A stretch of DNA of 45,791 bases, from positions 1 through 45,791 of the forward strand of contig JAUCBJ010004647.1 of NCBI GenBank assembly GCA_032718475.1, written 5' to 3'. A program made the position numbers and the translations under genes. The stretch is from Nemertoderma westbladi (lineage: Eukaryota > Xenacoelomorpha > Nemertodermatida > Nemertodermatidae). The notes below the pieces were generated by a model. The model searched no databases, was not told the origin of the DNA, and was given only the letters and a program-made list of their open reading frames with translations. Below, piece by piece: positions 1-10,746 of the stretch. Each line of letters begins with the position of its first letter. Within the stretch, counting starts at the first letter, position 1.

Positions 1-734
1 GGGGGCAGCAATTGCCCCACAGGTGTCGGCTGGTGGGGGGCGTGGCGATATAAATTAACCGGGACCCCCCCAACGATGGAAGTGGATAGAAGATTAGCGA
101 ATATCAACAATGCCATACATCCGGTTAGGGGACGATAAAGGGTCAGGCAGAGATCGGCAAAACGAAGGAACGTTGAACCTGGAGGACATGGATATGACGC
201 CAAAAAGTGGTCAATGTGAGGAAAGCGAGAGGATTAGTCAAGGAACTGTTGCCACAAACAACAAGAGGAGTCGAGATAGGATGGACAGCAATCCGTCGAT
301 AATCGAAGTAGAGGAGACAAACTGGTGGGGTTGAACTTTGGGAGATTGCAATCGCCCTGAAGAAACGTGGCCTGGGGATTTGTACTACACACCGGGGGAG
401 GGGTTTAGGATCGAGAAGAACAAAACGAGATGATGAGAGGGGATCGAAGAAAAACTTCCCGTGAGAACGTAGCTGCCAATTGACAGTTCGGAATATTCGA
501 GAAGAGCAAACTTCGGTCCACAGGACCACATACAGACTGCTAAACATAGGCCATGTTGTAAATGCTAGTGTAGATAACACGCCGTATCCGCCGCAATACA
601 CCACAACAAATAGAATAAGAATAACAACCCCCTCAGATCCTATAATGAAACATGTGACACAGAGGTATGGGAATGACCATTACCCCCGATGCTATATTCG
701 ACGCACTGGACAGCAGAACAGCGTCAGCATATAA
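1..734. other. no gene resolved
   Basis: No convincing protein is seen here. Short open frames on both strands have low-complexity, non-family-like translations. Because the DNA directly downstream is a decayed BEL/Pao gag, this stretch may be the even more decayed gag amino-terminal or leader part of the same element; that is inference only. Confidence 0.4.
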
Positions 735-1085
735 GGAACCAACATCTGCGCCATTGACTGCGATACAGATCCAAGCGATGAAGATGGCACCCCCCATCGA
801 CGCGCTAAAAACGAGAATAGAGCAACCATCACTAAAATGGAGCCTTTCAAGTTTGATGGTTGCAAACCAGAGGAATATCTGCAGTTCCGGAGGATTTATA
901 ACAATGAAATACTTTAGAAAAAACTGACAAGGGTGGAGTGCCTAAAATACTTATAAGTTTATACAGGGGGGCCAGCCTATGACATCGTAAGGCAATATCA
1001 GGAAATAGAAGGAGGCTTTATGGCTGCCTGGAAAGTGCTGGGCAGAGAGTTCGTCCATCCTGCTAAAATTATCCGACAAACCTTA
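735..1085 (+). pseudogene. decayed BEL/Pao gag (DUF1759) fragment
   Basis: One frame reads as the core of a BEL/Pao gag domain. It has an acidic linker, then a motif of the type K-x-E-P-F-K-F-D-G followed by E-Y-x-Q-F, then K-K-L-T, then a segment ending A-A-W-K-V-L-G-R-E-F and H-P-A-K-I-I. These positions follow the DUF1759 order seen in the two other BEL/Pao gags of this window (near 19.1 and 30.3 kb). The frame is broken by TAG near 909 and TAA near 951, so it is dead. Nucleocapsid, protease and polymerase regions are not found next to it. It is an old unrelated copy, not part of the nested elements further right. Confidence 0.75.
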
Positions 1086-2429
1086 AGGGGAATAACATGT
1101 TATGCTGTAATAATTGGCTTTTAATGGTTGTAGGCAGACCCAAGTGTAAAGCAAAGCAACACCCCATGACAATTTACATCAACAACAAATATTATTAACC
1201 AGCTAAGAATAAGAATGTATAGTCAGTCTATTGGAGATAGAAATAAAATAAAATATTGAGGGTCTTTAGCTGGTTATATTATATTAAACTAGAAAGCCAG
1301 CAAGCTGGCTGGAAGGAGCCCGGGGGAAGGACCCTATGTACAAGACTATTACAAATAAACCTTGTCGGTCAGCAGTAAGTAAACTAAACAATTGTCTAAA
1401 CTATAAGGCGTGGGGCTAGCTGACTTTGTGGCTCGTCCCACATAGTAAAAAATGAAACTTTGCTATGACAACACACCCGGTTCTTCTAAATTTGCGTGAT
1501 TTGCGTTTTATGCTCGCACCACTATTTGTAAGAAATATTAAAACTTATCTTACAGTATGCCAATGTAGTAATGGTATTAAAATATAATTAAATTAATTTA
1601 CACTATTAATGCTTCAGCTAAAAAATGATGCTAATCCTATGTAATAAAAAAAATAAGAGAAATATTTTTAAGAACTTTCTACATATTATATCCTATGCAA
1701 AATAATCAGCCCAATGATTCGTGGAATAATAATAATATAATCCTACTACAGTTGAATATTTTATTTTATTATTGACAACTCAACTATTTTCTGTCTATCC
1801 CTGAGAGCTGATAAAGGATGTGTAGACTCAGCCAGCAGCCAGCAGCAGGAGGGGTGTAGTCAAGAAATTCTGCCTTGATGGAATTTTTTCTATCTCAGGC
1901 AGCCCTAAACTCAACCATTCATACACAGCTAGCTGCTGCAGCAGCTCAGGCAGGAGTTGTTACTTTACCATTGCTTTTAATTTCGCGAAAAAATAATTTC
2001 AAAAAAACGAAATATATCGAATACCACACATTGAATTGATCTGATATTTTGTAACGCGATTATGAACCAGCAAAGCAATTTACTTGTAAAATTTCAACAA
2101 AATCGCCAGGCAGGAAGTGCCTGAACCTACAGTAGATAATTATCAGTCAGTCAGTCAGTCAGTCAGTGTATATATCCTGAGATTTTTACAGTAATGTATC
2201 CCTGAGATTCTTACAGTAAGTATCCCGCCTGTCGAGCGGGCTCCTAACTAGAAAGCCAGCAAGCTGGCTATAAGAAGACCGTCTATAAGACAACAAAACC
2301 GAAAAACTAAATGATAATCTAATCCCCAATCAAATATCAATCACAATCAATATGTAAACCTCTCCCTCCCTCCATGCAGCCTTGGAGAAAGCAGAATTAT
2401 TGTCATGACCAGTTCGCAACAGACAACCC
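1086..2429. other. non-coding, with small repeats
   Basis: No gene seen; AT-rich. It contains a 24-bp sequence present twice in the same orientation (1287-1310 and 2246-2269; contains the near-palindrome AGCCAGCAAGCTGGCT), a CAGT tetranucleotide run (2144-2168), and two tandem copies of a unit of about 25 bp based on CCTGAGATTYTTACAGTAA (2176-2224). A GC-richer patch at 1820-1960 has CAGCAG/CTGCTG runs. The 936-bp segment between the 24-bp copies might be an inserted unit, but no inverted termini were recognised. Confidence 0.5.
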
Positions 2430-2654
2430 ACCTGGCACGTTTTTCTAACCAAAGTAATACACGAATGTCAATAGAATAGGGTACAGTTTAATTTTTGGGA
2501 TAAATGAAAGACTGGAACAATTTACCAAATTAAGAAAAAGGAGCAGATAGCAGTGGCACTTTATTCTAACCAAAACAATAAACGAAACTCCATGTAATAT
2601 AGCTTCAAGTTAAATGTTTCGGATAAATGAAAAACTGAAACGTTTTAACAAATT
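2430..2654 (+). repeat. two diverged tandem copies, ~121 bp apart
   Basis: The stretch from 2430 (GGCACGTTTTTCTAACCAAA) to about 2531 is repeated from 2551 (GGCACTTTATTCTAACCAAA) to 2654. Both copies end in a GGATAAATGAAA-type block followed by CAAATT. No coding capacity. Confidence 0.65.
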
Positions 2655-2772
2655 ATTATTATTATCTTTAATCCACGCCATTAAGGCACATAGTAAAAAT
2701 AAATACATAATTAAATTGGTTTAATTAAATTGTTAAAACGTTTCAGTCTTTCATTTATCCGAAACATTTAAC
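2609..2772. repeat. fold-back repeat, 46-bp arms, MITE-like
   Basis: The arm at 2609-2654 (starts GTTAAATGTTTCGGATAAAT) recurs as its reverse complement at 2728-2772, with about 73 bp of AT-rich DNA between. By eye there is one substitution and one indel in the arms. This could be a miniature inverted-repeat element or an inverted fragment of the neighbouring tandem unit. No clear target duplication was found. Confidence 0.6.
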
Positions 2773-3037
2773 TTTTTTAACCGAAACAATTTAAGTTGAA
2801 AGAGCAGTATAATTGGCAATAATGTACAGTACACAGAGTACACTGTGTTTAATTTAATAGAATAACGAAGTAACAAGTAATTATGTTTAATGGTTAAAGA
2901 AAAACGTTAGAAAAATATATTACACATAACCTATTTCAAATAACATCTAACTCCCACATGTCATTCAGGTCTATACTTTCTCTATATACTGTATAAAAAA
3001 AGTCTGACCTCATGTCACATTTCCTACTGAGAGTAAC

Positions 3038-4135
3038 TTGCAAGTGGTGCGCTGGTCCGATTACATATATAATATACAGCAGGCCTACATATACAATATT
3101 CAATACGGCATGGTATGGAGAGTCGCAAAAAGTCACAAAACTTTATATGTAGACTATAGGTGGAGCCGACTTTGCCGACCAATTCGACTCTTCCGACCAC
3201 CTCTTGGGCCGTGTATAAAGGCGAATTCGACCCTGTGAACTGAGGGTAAGTCGCAAGTGGTAGGCAGTTTCGGCTTACAAATATCATCATAGGCCTACAA
3301 TAGACTATATGGAGGGTCGCTAAAAATCGCAAAACTTTAGACTATAGGTGGAGCCGACTTTGCCGACCAAATCGACTTTCCGACCACCTCTTGGGCCGTA
3401 TAAAGGCGACTATTCGACCCAGTGAACTGAGGTTAAGTCGCAAGTGGTCGGCAGTTCGGCTTACATATATCATCATAGGTCTACAATGGACTATATGGAG
3501 GGTCGCTAAAAGTCGCAAAACTTTATATGTAGACTATAGGTGGAGCCGACTTTGCCAACCAATTCGACTCTTCCGACCACCTCTTGGGCCGTATAAAGGC
3601 GACTATTCGACCCAGTGAACTGAGGGTAAGTCGCAAGTGGTCGGCAGTTCGGCTTACATATATCATCATAGGCCTACAATAGACTATATGGAGGGTCACT
3701 AAAAGTCGCAAAACTTTATACAGTATGTAGACTGGAGCCGACTTTGCCGACAAATTCGACTCTTCCGACCACCCCTGTATATAATATATCTAACCCGACT
3801 AGCCGACCACTTGCGACTTACCCTCACTTCACTGGGTCGTATAGTCGCCTATTGTAGACCTATGATGATATATTTAATCCGAACTGCCGACCCCTTGCGA
3901 CTTACCCTCAGTTCACTGGGTCGAATAGTCCCCTTTATAGACGGCCCAAGAGGTGGTCGGAAGAGTCGATTTGGTCGGCAAAGTCGGCTCCACCTATAGT
4001 CTACAGATAAAGTTTTGCGAATTTTAGCGACCCTCCATATAGTATATTGTTGGCCTATGATGATATATGTAAGCCGAACTGCCGACCACTTGCGACTTAC
4101 CCTCAGTTCACTGGGTCGGATAGTCTCCTTTATAC
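3038..4135. repeat. ~190-bp satellite-like array, direct then inverted units
   Basis: A unit of about 188-192 bp runs four times head to tail; the block GAGCCGACTTTGCC starts at 3163, 3351, 3543 and 3735. From about 3790 the same sequence continues in reverse complement for roughly 1.7 units (GGCAAAGTCGGCTCC at 3977-3991) to about 4135. Each unit contains GTCGCAAGTGGTCGGCAGTT, a TAGGCCTACAATAGACTATA block and CTCTTGGGCCG. Open frames across it on both strands are periodic shadows of the repeat, not genes. Because both orientations are present, a transcript could form a long hairpin. Confidence 0.85.
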
Positions 4136-4326
4136 CTGCATATTGCATAACATATATAAGAATAATATAATTATCATATAAATAGTATTACTGAACAGTA
4201 GACAAAGTACATTTAGTACTTTATTAATTAATGCCGTATTATATGCTTAATTATTGAGTATTCGATACTTTAACTTGACTGATATACTGCAGTACTGCTG
4301 TACTGTCGTGACTGTCTGACTGTGAT

Positions 4327-5742
4327 ATGCACGCCAATGATGACACCGGTATACCGGTAGCAATAATTAATAATGTTCTTTGTTATGCCTGGCACCGACA
4401 TTACCGTGGTGTCCCTCATGGCAATATCGTGAAAACAATGAACTGCTGGCCTGAATTTACGCTCAATGACATCATATCTGCACGTTCTGTACTCACTGAT
4501 CTTTTGGTCAATGATTGGGGAGAATTTATGAAGAAAGTTACTAACTGACTAAGCGTCATAATGGTGACTCAAAATGCAAATCCTATCTTAAAGATATTTT
4601 CGACATCTTTGAATTCTCTGGGTTCATTCAGTTAGACCATAAACATGCCTTCGTCATCGAAGACTTTACCGTTGGAAGGAACGGTTCCACCGGTCCTTCC
4701 AGAAAGTATCAAACTTGCAACTACGATCAACGAGGTTGATGATGTTAAGGCAAGGTTACGAGCGTTGGAAGCCGTGATTTTCACACACAGTTCAAGCGAA
4801 ATTATTATCGGGACCGGTGGTCGAATGCCTACCGAGTCTGCTCGGCCTCTACTACAGTCTGAATCGACGAACCGAGTTTCGCTTACTGCATCTAACAGCC
4901 ATCCAGACTGGGAAACTAAAGTAATAGAAGAGGAGATATCACAATAATTGTCGCGCGTTGATGCCAATATCAACCTGCCCGAGGTGCCGACTAATCGAAC
5001 CTATGCATCTATTGCAAATGATGTCAATAATGCCGGGTATACGGAGGTACAAAGACGACGCCCACAACTCGGCGCTGGGCAACCCAATAGATTATCCTCA
5101 GAGCCTGCAGATTTGAGGCAGGGCACCACTAGGGGTCCTCGCTACAACTCTGCCAGCGGGACTCGCAACAATACTGCCAGCGGGCCATCAGCCCGTCGCA
5201 AATTAAACACTGCAGTCGGAACCGGCACTGGCATTCGATCTGGCGGTGCTGGTGGTGCATTATGGGGAGTGCAACCCAGCTGCCAAGTCTTTGTTTCCAG
5301 AATTGATCCTGAATTCGGAGCACAAGACCTGCAACATTTCGTTTCATCTACTTTTAAAGTCTCAGTGAACAAATGTGTACAGATATATACTCGATCACAG
5401 CTGTATAGATCCTTTGTTATCAATTGTTCCCAGGATGGAGCTGAGAAAATACTGAGTCCCGATACATCAAGCCTATGGCCTAAAGCAGTCATTGCTCACT
5501 ATTGGGTCGGTCCAAGATCACCTAGACTCGCTGACAACATACAACAACTCAACTCTGAGGATGTTGGAAGAGAGGACATCGGTGTGGACGTCGCAGCTGA
5601 CAAGGTCAGCGACAGTGCTGGTGAGGCGGCTGCAGGAGCTATGGAAATAGGGGTCAGCACTGCTGGTACCAACTCCGGTAGTGGCAGACCCCAAACCTCC
5701 AACCACTTCAACCCCCTACTACAGGTTCATGATGCAACTTGA
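4327..5742 (+). pseudogene. LINE-1 ORF1 (RNA-binding, gag-like), frameshifted
   Basis: The N-terminal part is in one frame to 4548, the middle needs another frame, and 4645-5742 is a third stretch. The last is in one frame apart from TAA at 4945-4947. Its middle is rich in Gly, Ser, Thr and Asn. Near residue 210 of the last stretch is a QVFVSRIDPEFGAQDL segment followed by a conserved fold of about 70 residues, the usual carboxy-terminal RRM-like region of CR1/L2-type ORF1 proteins. The same order, including the amino-terminal D-I-F-D-I-F-E-F-S-G-F-I block, is found in the second LINE (12549-13754), which supports homology. Expected role: binds element RNA and nucleic-acid chaperone. At least two frameshifts and one stop make it non-functional. 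Confidence 0.8.
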
Positions 5743-5762
5743 TACAAAAACAAAATGTAACC

Positions 5763-8460
5763 ATGGTAACGGTATCAACATATAATGCAAACTCAATCCG
5801 AACTGCTTCCAGTAGGTTAACAGTACAAAACCTACTCGATTCCTGTGACATATTATTTCTGCAGGAGCAACTTCTGCCTCAACAAGATTTATCTTACCTA
5901 CAGTCAATCCACCCAGACTTCACAGCATTTGGGACCTACCCCGTTGATCTCTGGTCTGCACTGCTCACAGGGCGTCCATATGGTGGGCTGGCCATACTCT
6001 GGAGAAAAACGCTTGGTGCCAGCATAAAAATAACAGATAGCAGTGACCCCAGACTGCTTTCGGCTTCACTTAGCCTGTCTACAGGAGAATCGCTTCTACT
6101 CATAAATGTTTATATGCCCCACGAGTGCCTAGATAATGTTTACCTATACACGGAGAATATTGGAAAAATTCAAGCCTATTGCAAACCTCTACTTATAATC
6201 ATCTTTTAATATTGGGAGATTTTAATGCAGACCCTAATAGGAATTTTTACAAATTGCTGTCAGAAATGTGCGATGAGGAGGGGCTGTCTGTACTTGATTC
6301 TGATATATTGCCTAACTCTACCTTCACATATATGAGTCCGACATATAACAGTGAGTCGTGGCTTGATCATTGTATATCTCCGTCTCTTACAACCTTTCAA
6401 TTTTTGACCATATGCCGCTATCTGTTACTATAAATAATGGTATTGAGAGTGAATCTACCAGCTGCAATAACATTCCACCGGGAGTGACAAAGGTAAATAA
6501 CAACCTCTTCAGGACAGATTGGTCGGTACTATCACCTTTGCAAAGAGAAACCTACTCGGCAAAATGCGATTCGTTACTGTCGGGGATCCAGGTACCCTGG
6601 GATTCTATTGCATGTAATAATGCAAAATGTAAAATTCACAACCTTGAGATAGATAAATTCTACAATGATATAGTTTCATCACTGAAATCTGCGGAGCCTG
6701 AGACAGTTGCAAAGAAAACTTCCAATGCGGACTCTACCAGTTCATCACACATCCCGGGCTGGAATGACGTTGCTAAAGAAAAATACAAGCACTTGCGAGA
6801 CCTCTTTCTCATATGGCGAGATATGGGTAGCCCGCGTAATGGGAGCCTACATGAACAGCTCTTACAGGCGAAGGCACAATTCAAGTTGGCTCTTCGAAAT
6901 TGCAAAAACTCTGAAGATCAACTACGCTCTGATAAACTGGCGCAGTCCCTACTCGATAACAAATCCAATGATTTCTGGAAAGATGTGAAAAAGAAAACCA
7001 AAGCAAAAATATAATCTCCACTCTCGATGGATAATACAGTCGGTACGCCCTCAATATGTCACAAATGGGCAGAGACCTACAAGTGTTTATTTAACTCTCA
7101 ACCCAGATCCCCTTCCCATCCAACATCTATCCAAAGCGGCGGCCCAGCTACTTTTCTGCAACGAAATGATAGTCTCTCCAGCTGAAACTGCTGACGCTAT
7201 TCGCGAACTCTCGACCAACAAGGTCGAGACCCTGCCGGTCCTGACCACATTTTGGCAGAACATATTTTATATGCACCGCCCCGTCTACAAATTTACCTAA
7301 GTATACTTTTACCTGCTTTTTTACTCATGGTTTTTTACCCAGTGCTTTGGTGCAATCAACAATTTTACCCGTTCTAAAAGATAGAAATGGGTAAGTTACA
7401 GATTCCACTAACTATAGGCCTGTTGCCTTATCTACAATTATTGGCAAACTTTTTGAAGTCATTATTCTAAAACGTATAAGCGACTCTCTGTTTACAACGC
7501 ACATTAAATTTGGTTATAAAAAGAAAAAGTTTTTTAGATGCCTCCAAGGCATTCGATACCGTCTCACATTCTATTTGATAAACTTTTAGATAGAGGAATA
7601 CCTATTTATATTTTGCGTATCATTGACTATTGGTACAGTAACCAATCAGCTAGTGTCGTTTGGGATTGATTTTTGTCTGACTCCTTCCAGGGCACTAATG
7701 GTGTCAGGCAAGGAAGTATTTTAAGCCATTACTTCTTTAACATATATACCAATGACCTAAGTGTGCAACTATCTACTACAGGTATAGGTGCAAGACTTAA
7801 CCATTTATGTACAAATCATTTTATTTATGCGGATGACATCTGTCTCATATCCACCTCGCCTATAGCTCTACAATCTCTATTAAATATTTGTGCTGATTTT
7901 GCTTCACATAATAACCTGAAATTTAATGTCAAAAAATCTAAATGTTTGTTTTTACATAGCCGTTTAAGAAACTTTATATCCAACGTTCAAATTACATTAC
8001 TTGGTGCTATTCTAGAACAAGTAGATAAATACAAGTACTTAGGTCACTACATTTCAAACGATTTTTCGGACGACATTGATATTCGTAATCAAACCCGGTG
8101 CTTCTACGCCCGAGGCAATTTAATTATTAGGAACTTCAGTAAGAGCAATAATGCAGTAAAACATAACCTGTTCATCGCATTTTGTAGTAATGTTTATTGC
8201 AATTCATTATGGGCAGACGCTTATATTACTAAATATACTTTAGAACGTATACGGGTTGGTTACAATACGTGTTTACGCAAACTTTTCGGGATTGTCCATA
8301 ATTAAGATTATAGTGCTTCTGCAATGCTCGTGAACTTAAACCTCAAGTCTTTCATACATGTAAGACGGTTTTCCCTCATAAGTCAATATAAAACAGTAAA
8401 TGATTCCACGAATTGGGAAATTTCAGAAAATAATTCAACTTTTAAGCGACTGCGCAGATA
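5763..8460 (+). pseudogene. LINE-1 ORF2: AP-endonuclease plus reverse transcriptase, broken
   Basis: ORF2 likely starts at ATG 5763, 20 bases after the ORF1 stop. The endonuclease shows Y-N-A-N-S-I, an L-Q-E box, G-R-P-Y-G-G, N-V-Y-M-P, G-D-F-N-A-D-P and D-H-M-P. These lie in three frames (5763-6209, 6179-6433, 6370-7014), so at least two indels occurred. The linker contains H-I-P-G-W-N-D, shared with the second LINE. The RT is shortened: a block near 7405-7530 with Y-R-P-V-A-L-S is joined to D-A-S-K-A-F-D-T-V-S-H near 7538-7570, and 7673-8305 carries Q-G-T-N-G-V-R-Q-G-S-I-L-S and the catalytic Y-A-D-D near 7830. After the stop at 8303-8305, homology continues briefly (SASAMLVNLNLKSF). Not active. 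Confidence 0.85.
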
Positions 8461-8605
8461 GTGTTCGCACCGCGCCACATACCGTCAATCTATATTGTGC
8501 TATTGTCATTGCATGTTATGTATGTAAAATATTGTATTTACTATTTACTGTTTAGTGTATTTATCTATAATTATATGTAATTAATTTTAATATGGGTTGA
8601 TCCTG

Positions 8606-8640
8606 GAATAAATATAATAATAATAATAATTAATAAATTA
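8606..8640 (+). repeat. 3' simple-repeat tail of LINE-1
   Basis: A run of ATA/TAA units ending in ATTAATAAATTA follows the LINE 3' untranslated region, as expected for the 3' terminus of this type of element. It marks the right edge of the LINE. Confidence 0.6.
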
Positions 8641-9413
8641 TTATTTAGCCGTACAATAAGCCTTACACCAACCATATTGCCTAAAATGTGATGAGTTATA
8701 GTTAATTAGACAAGAAGGCTTGTGATAGGCCGCGACCTGCCGACTGGGTGCGACCATTAGTCGCCAAAAACGGGTCGATTGGGATTTGCGTCGAGTTTCC
8801 CCCCCTGTCTCCGAAGTAGAGCACTTCTTACCCTTCCAAGCCAATATCAATGTGCCCAAACAAACATACATACATACAAACAAACACACACACACACACA
8901 TACGTTTTTTTTATGACAGCAAGAAGCCCTGGCGGTCTTCTAATAAAGATATCACCAGGTTAAGACCCTCAATATTTTATTTTATTTTTATTCTCATTGG
9001 GACATGTGTTAATGGCTATTAATTCTGAACCAGAGGGAAATTATGTATGTATGTATGTTTGTATAGCGTGCGAAACGCGCCTGGCTTGCTAGTATTTATT
9101 ATAAGGCCAGTATCCGTAATAGTAGGCCGATATTATTAATTAAGTTTCACCACCAAAGTTGATGTAAAAGTCAATAAAAGTGTATATTGCTTTGATCCTT
9201 AATTATATTGCAATGTAATTAACAGTGGAAAAATACCTTATATAAATGACTGAACGGGATAATCAAATCTCGATTCATTGACTCTTATACCATCCAGTAA
9301 TATGACCTTTAATTAGATTATACAACGTAGTGCAGCTGTTAGTAGAAAATAATATTTATTATTCGGTTAGTTCAATTTAGAAATATACTACTTAGTCAGA
9401 TAAAAGTTTACAA
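8641..9413. other. non-coding; microsatellites
   Basis: No gene found. A compound microsatellite of ACAT, AAAC and CA units lies at 8864-8901, and a TATG run lies at 9041-9056. The remainder is AT-rich DNA with no recognised domain in any frame. Confidence 0.5.
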
Positions 9414-9419
9414 TTTATT
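9414..9419 (-). terminator. AATAAA polyadenylation signal
   Basis: Minus-strand AATAAA (TTTATT on the plus strand) 37 bases downstream of the stop of the candidate terminal exon at 9456. The spacing suits a short 3' untranslated region. Confidence 0.4.
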
Positions 9420-9455
9420 TTCATTCATATCGGACACTAACAGTTAAATCTGTTT

Positions 9456-9672
9456 CTAAAAGAACCCATTGAATGTAACCAGCACTAAAACAATCCGAAT
9501 CACCGGAGTAGCCATCACACCTGAACTGATCTCAGCTGTTGTGGTTACTTCATGCACACTGCTAGTTGTTGTAGCTTGATTACCTTCCCAGATTGGAGTC
9601 GGGCACTCACCAGGGCAACAAAATATTTGGCACGAATTGTACTTGACAGTGAACCCATGGAGCAAAAAGTCC
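9456..9672 (-). CDS. possible host terminal exon: Cys-rich, GPI-signal-like tail
   Basis: Reading the minus strand, a splice-acceptor-like TTTTGATTATTACTAG precedes an open stretch of about 70 codons ending at TAG (9456-9458). It contains N-S-C-Q-I-F-C-C-P-G-E-C, a Thr/Ser-rich linker, then a hydrophobic end V-I-R-I-V-L-V-L-V-T-F-N-G-F-F. A Cys cluster, small-residue stretch and C-terminal hydrophobic tail is the pattern of GPI-anchored extracellular proteins such as the Ly6/uPAR family, but I cannot assign a family. A polyadenylation signal lies 37 bases past the stop. The frame is also open further upstream (to 9776), so the exon edge is inferred. Upstream exons are not identified here. Confidence 0.35.
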
Positions 9673-9779
9673 CTAGTAATAATCAAAACCCGAACGAGAT
9701 CATCCAGGTATGTTTCCACATCCTTGTGGCTCTGGTGATCAATTTTAAACCCTTCTTCTACCTGTTGCATAAGCAAAGG

Positions 9780-10610
9780 ACATCTGTATGTATACCCTAG
9801 GGCTAAATATGGCGAGAAATATCCACGACGCCGAACTTACTAGCATATATTGAGTGCGGAGTAGAAGATGTAATAACAACTACTATTCGACATCGCCAGC
9901 TCAAGTTTATTGAAAATTTATGTTCTATAACAAATTTTAATAACAGTTATCACCCGCTATTTAATAAGTAATACAATTAAATAAAGTAAAAGTAATACAA
10001 TTAATTAATTTAAAATTAAATACAAATAAATAAATAACAATAAATAAAAGGGTAGAGGTGTCACTTATGACACCCGTTTGGCCCTCTAGGCGATGGTTGG
10101 ACATCACTCATGACCCATTGGGTGTTAGGGCGCTAATCGGTCCGATCAATTAACCACAATTAACCACATTAATCAACATAATTACCATGCAAACCACCAA
10201 CGTTAATCTAACGTTGGGAATATCAGACATTCGTTAAAAATTGACAGTTAGAATTGAACCATAAACCTGCGTTAAAATACATTAGATTTATGCAATTTTT
10301 TAACGTTAATTTTTTACAGTAATTATACAATATAATATAGACAAATGTCAGACAATGACACATTTTTTAATGTTAATTTAACGTTAATTATTAACATTAA
10401 TTTAGCATTAATATCCACTATCCACCTATGCCTAGCTGACCAGTTACCATTCGGTAACTATTGTTCATTTGTTATTTTGTTAAATTTTTATGAGACGTGT
10501 AATTGTTTTAATATTATTTTTAGATATTTACCTTACTAGTCAGCATCAGTGTACCAGTATTAAGCGTACAGTATAACCAGAGCTTCAATTCGATTGACAA
10601 TTCGGATTTA
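9780..10610. other. non-coding, AT-rich
   Basis: No gene seen. It holds a perfect short hairpin GGTGTCA-CTTA-TGACACC at 10057-10074, a palindrome CCAACGTTAATCTAACGTTGG-like at about 10198-10218, and several TTAACGTTAAT blocks at 10270-10410. A small open frame at 10345-10539 has no recognisable features. Confidence 0.5.
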
Positions 10611-10746
10611 GGACACTTCCCCCCCGGACAGTTCCCTCCGGACACTCCCCCCCCCGGACACTTTCCCCCCGGTCACTTCCTCCCCGGACACTTCCCCCCC
10701 GGACACTTTCCCCCCGGTAACTTCGTCCCCGGACACTTCCCCCCCA
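10611..10746 (+). repeat. ~15-bp minisatellite, about nine copies
   Basis: The unit is close to GGACACTTCCCCCC with length and base variants (GGACAGTTCCCTCC, GGTCACTTCCTCCCC, GGTAACTTCGTCCCC). The strand is strongly C-rich with very regular G-pairs. No protein frame. Confidence 0.85.

Larger units (their letters stand above)
4300..8640 (+). mobile_element. defective CR1/L2-like non-LTR retrotransposon (LINE-1 of window)
   Basis: A nearly full-length but inactivated LINE: ORF1 (from about 4327), ORF2 with AP-type endonuclease and reverse transcriptase (5763 to about 8460), then a 3' untranslated region ending in a TAA/ATA-rich tail at 8606-8640. The two-ORF layout, the exonuclease-endonuclease-phosphatase domain at the start of ORF2 and the simple-repeat 3' tail fit the Jockey/CR1/L2 side of the non-LTR elements; the exact clade is not settled. 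The 5' end is not sharply defined. No target duplication was recognised. A related copy starts near 12.4 kb. Confidence 0.85.

Noticed and set aside
143-604. Minus-strand 153-codon open frame
   Set aside because: The translation has no family signature and lies beside decayed plus-strand gag; treated as chance.
3024-4148. Several open frames in the ~190-bp array
   Set aside because: They repeat with the DNA period on both strands and arise from the satellite unit.
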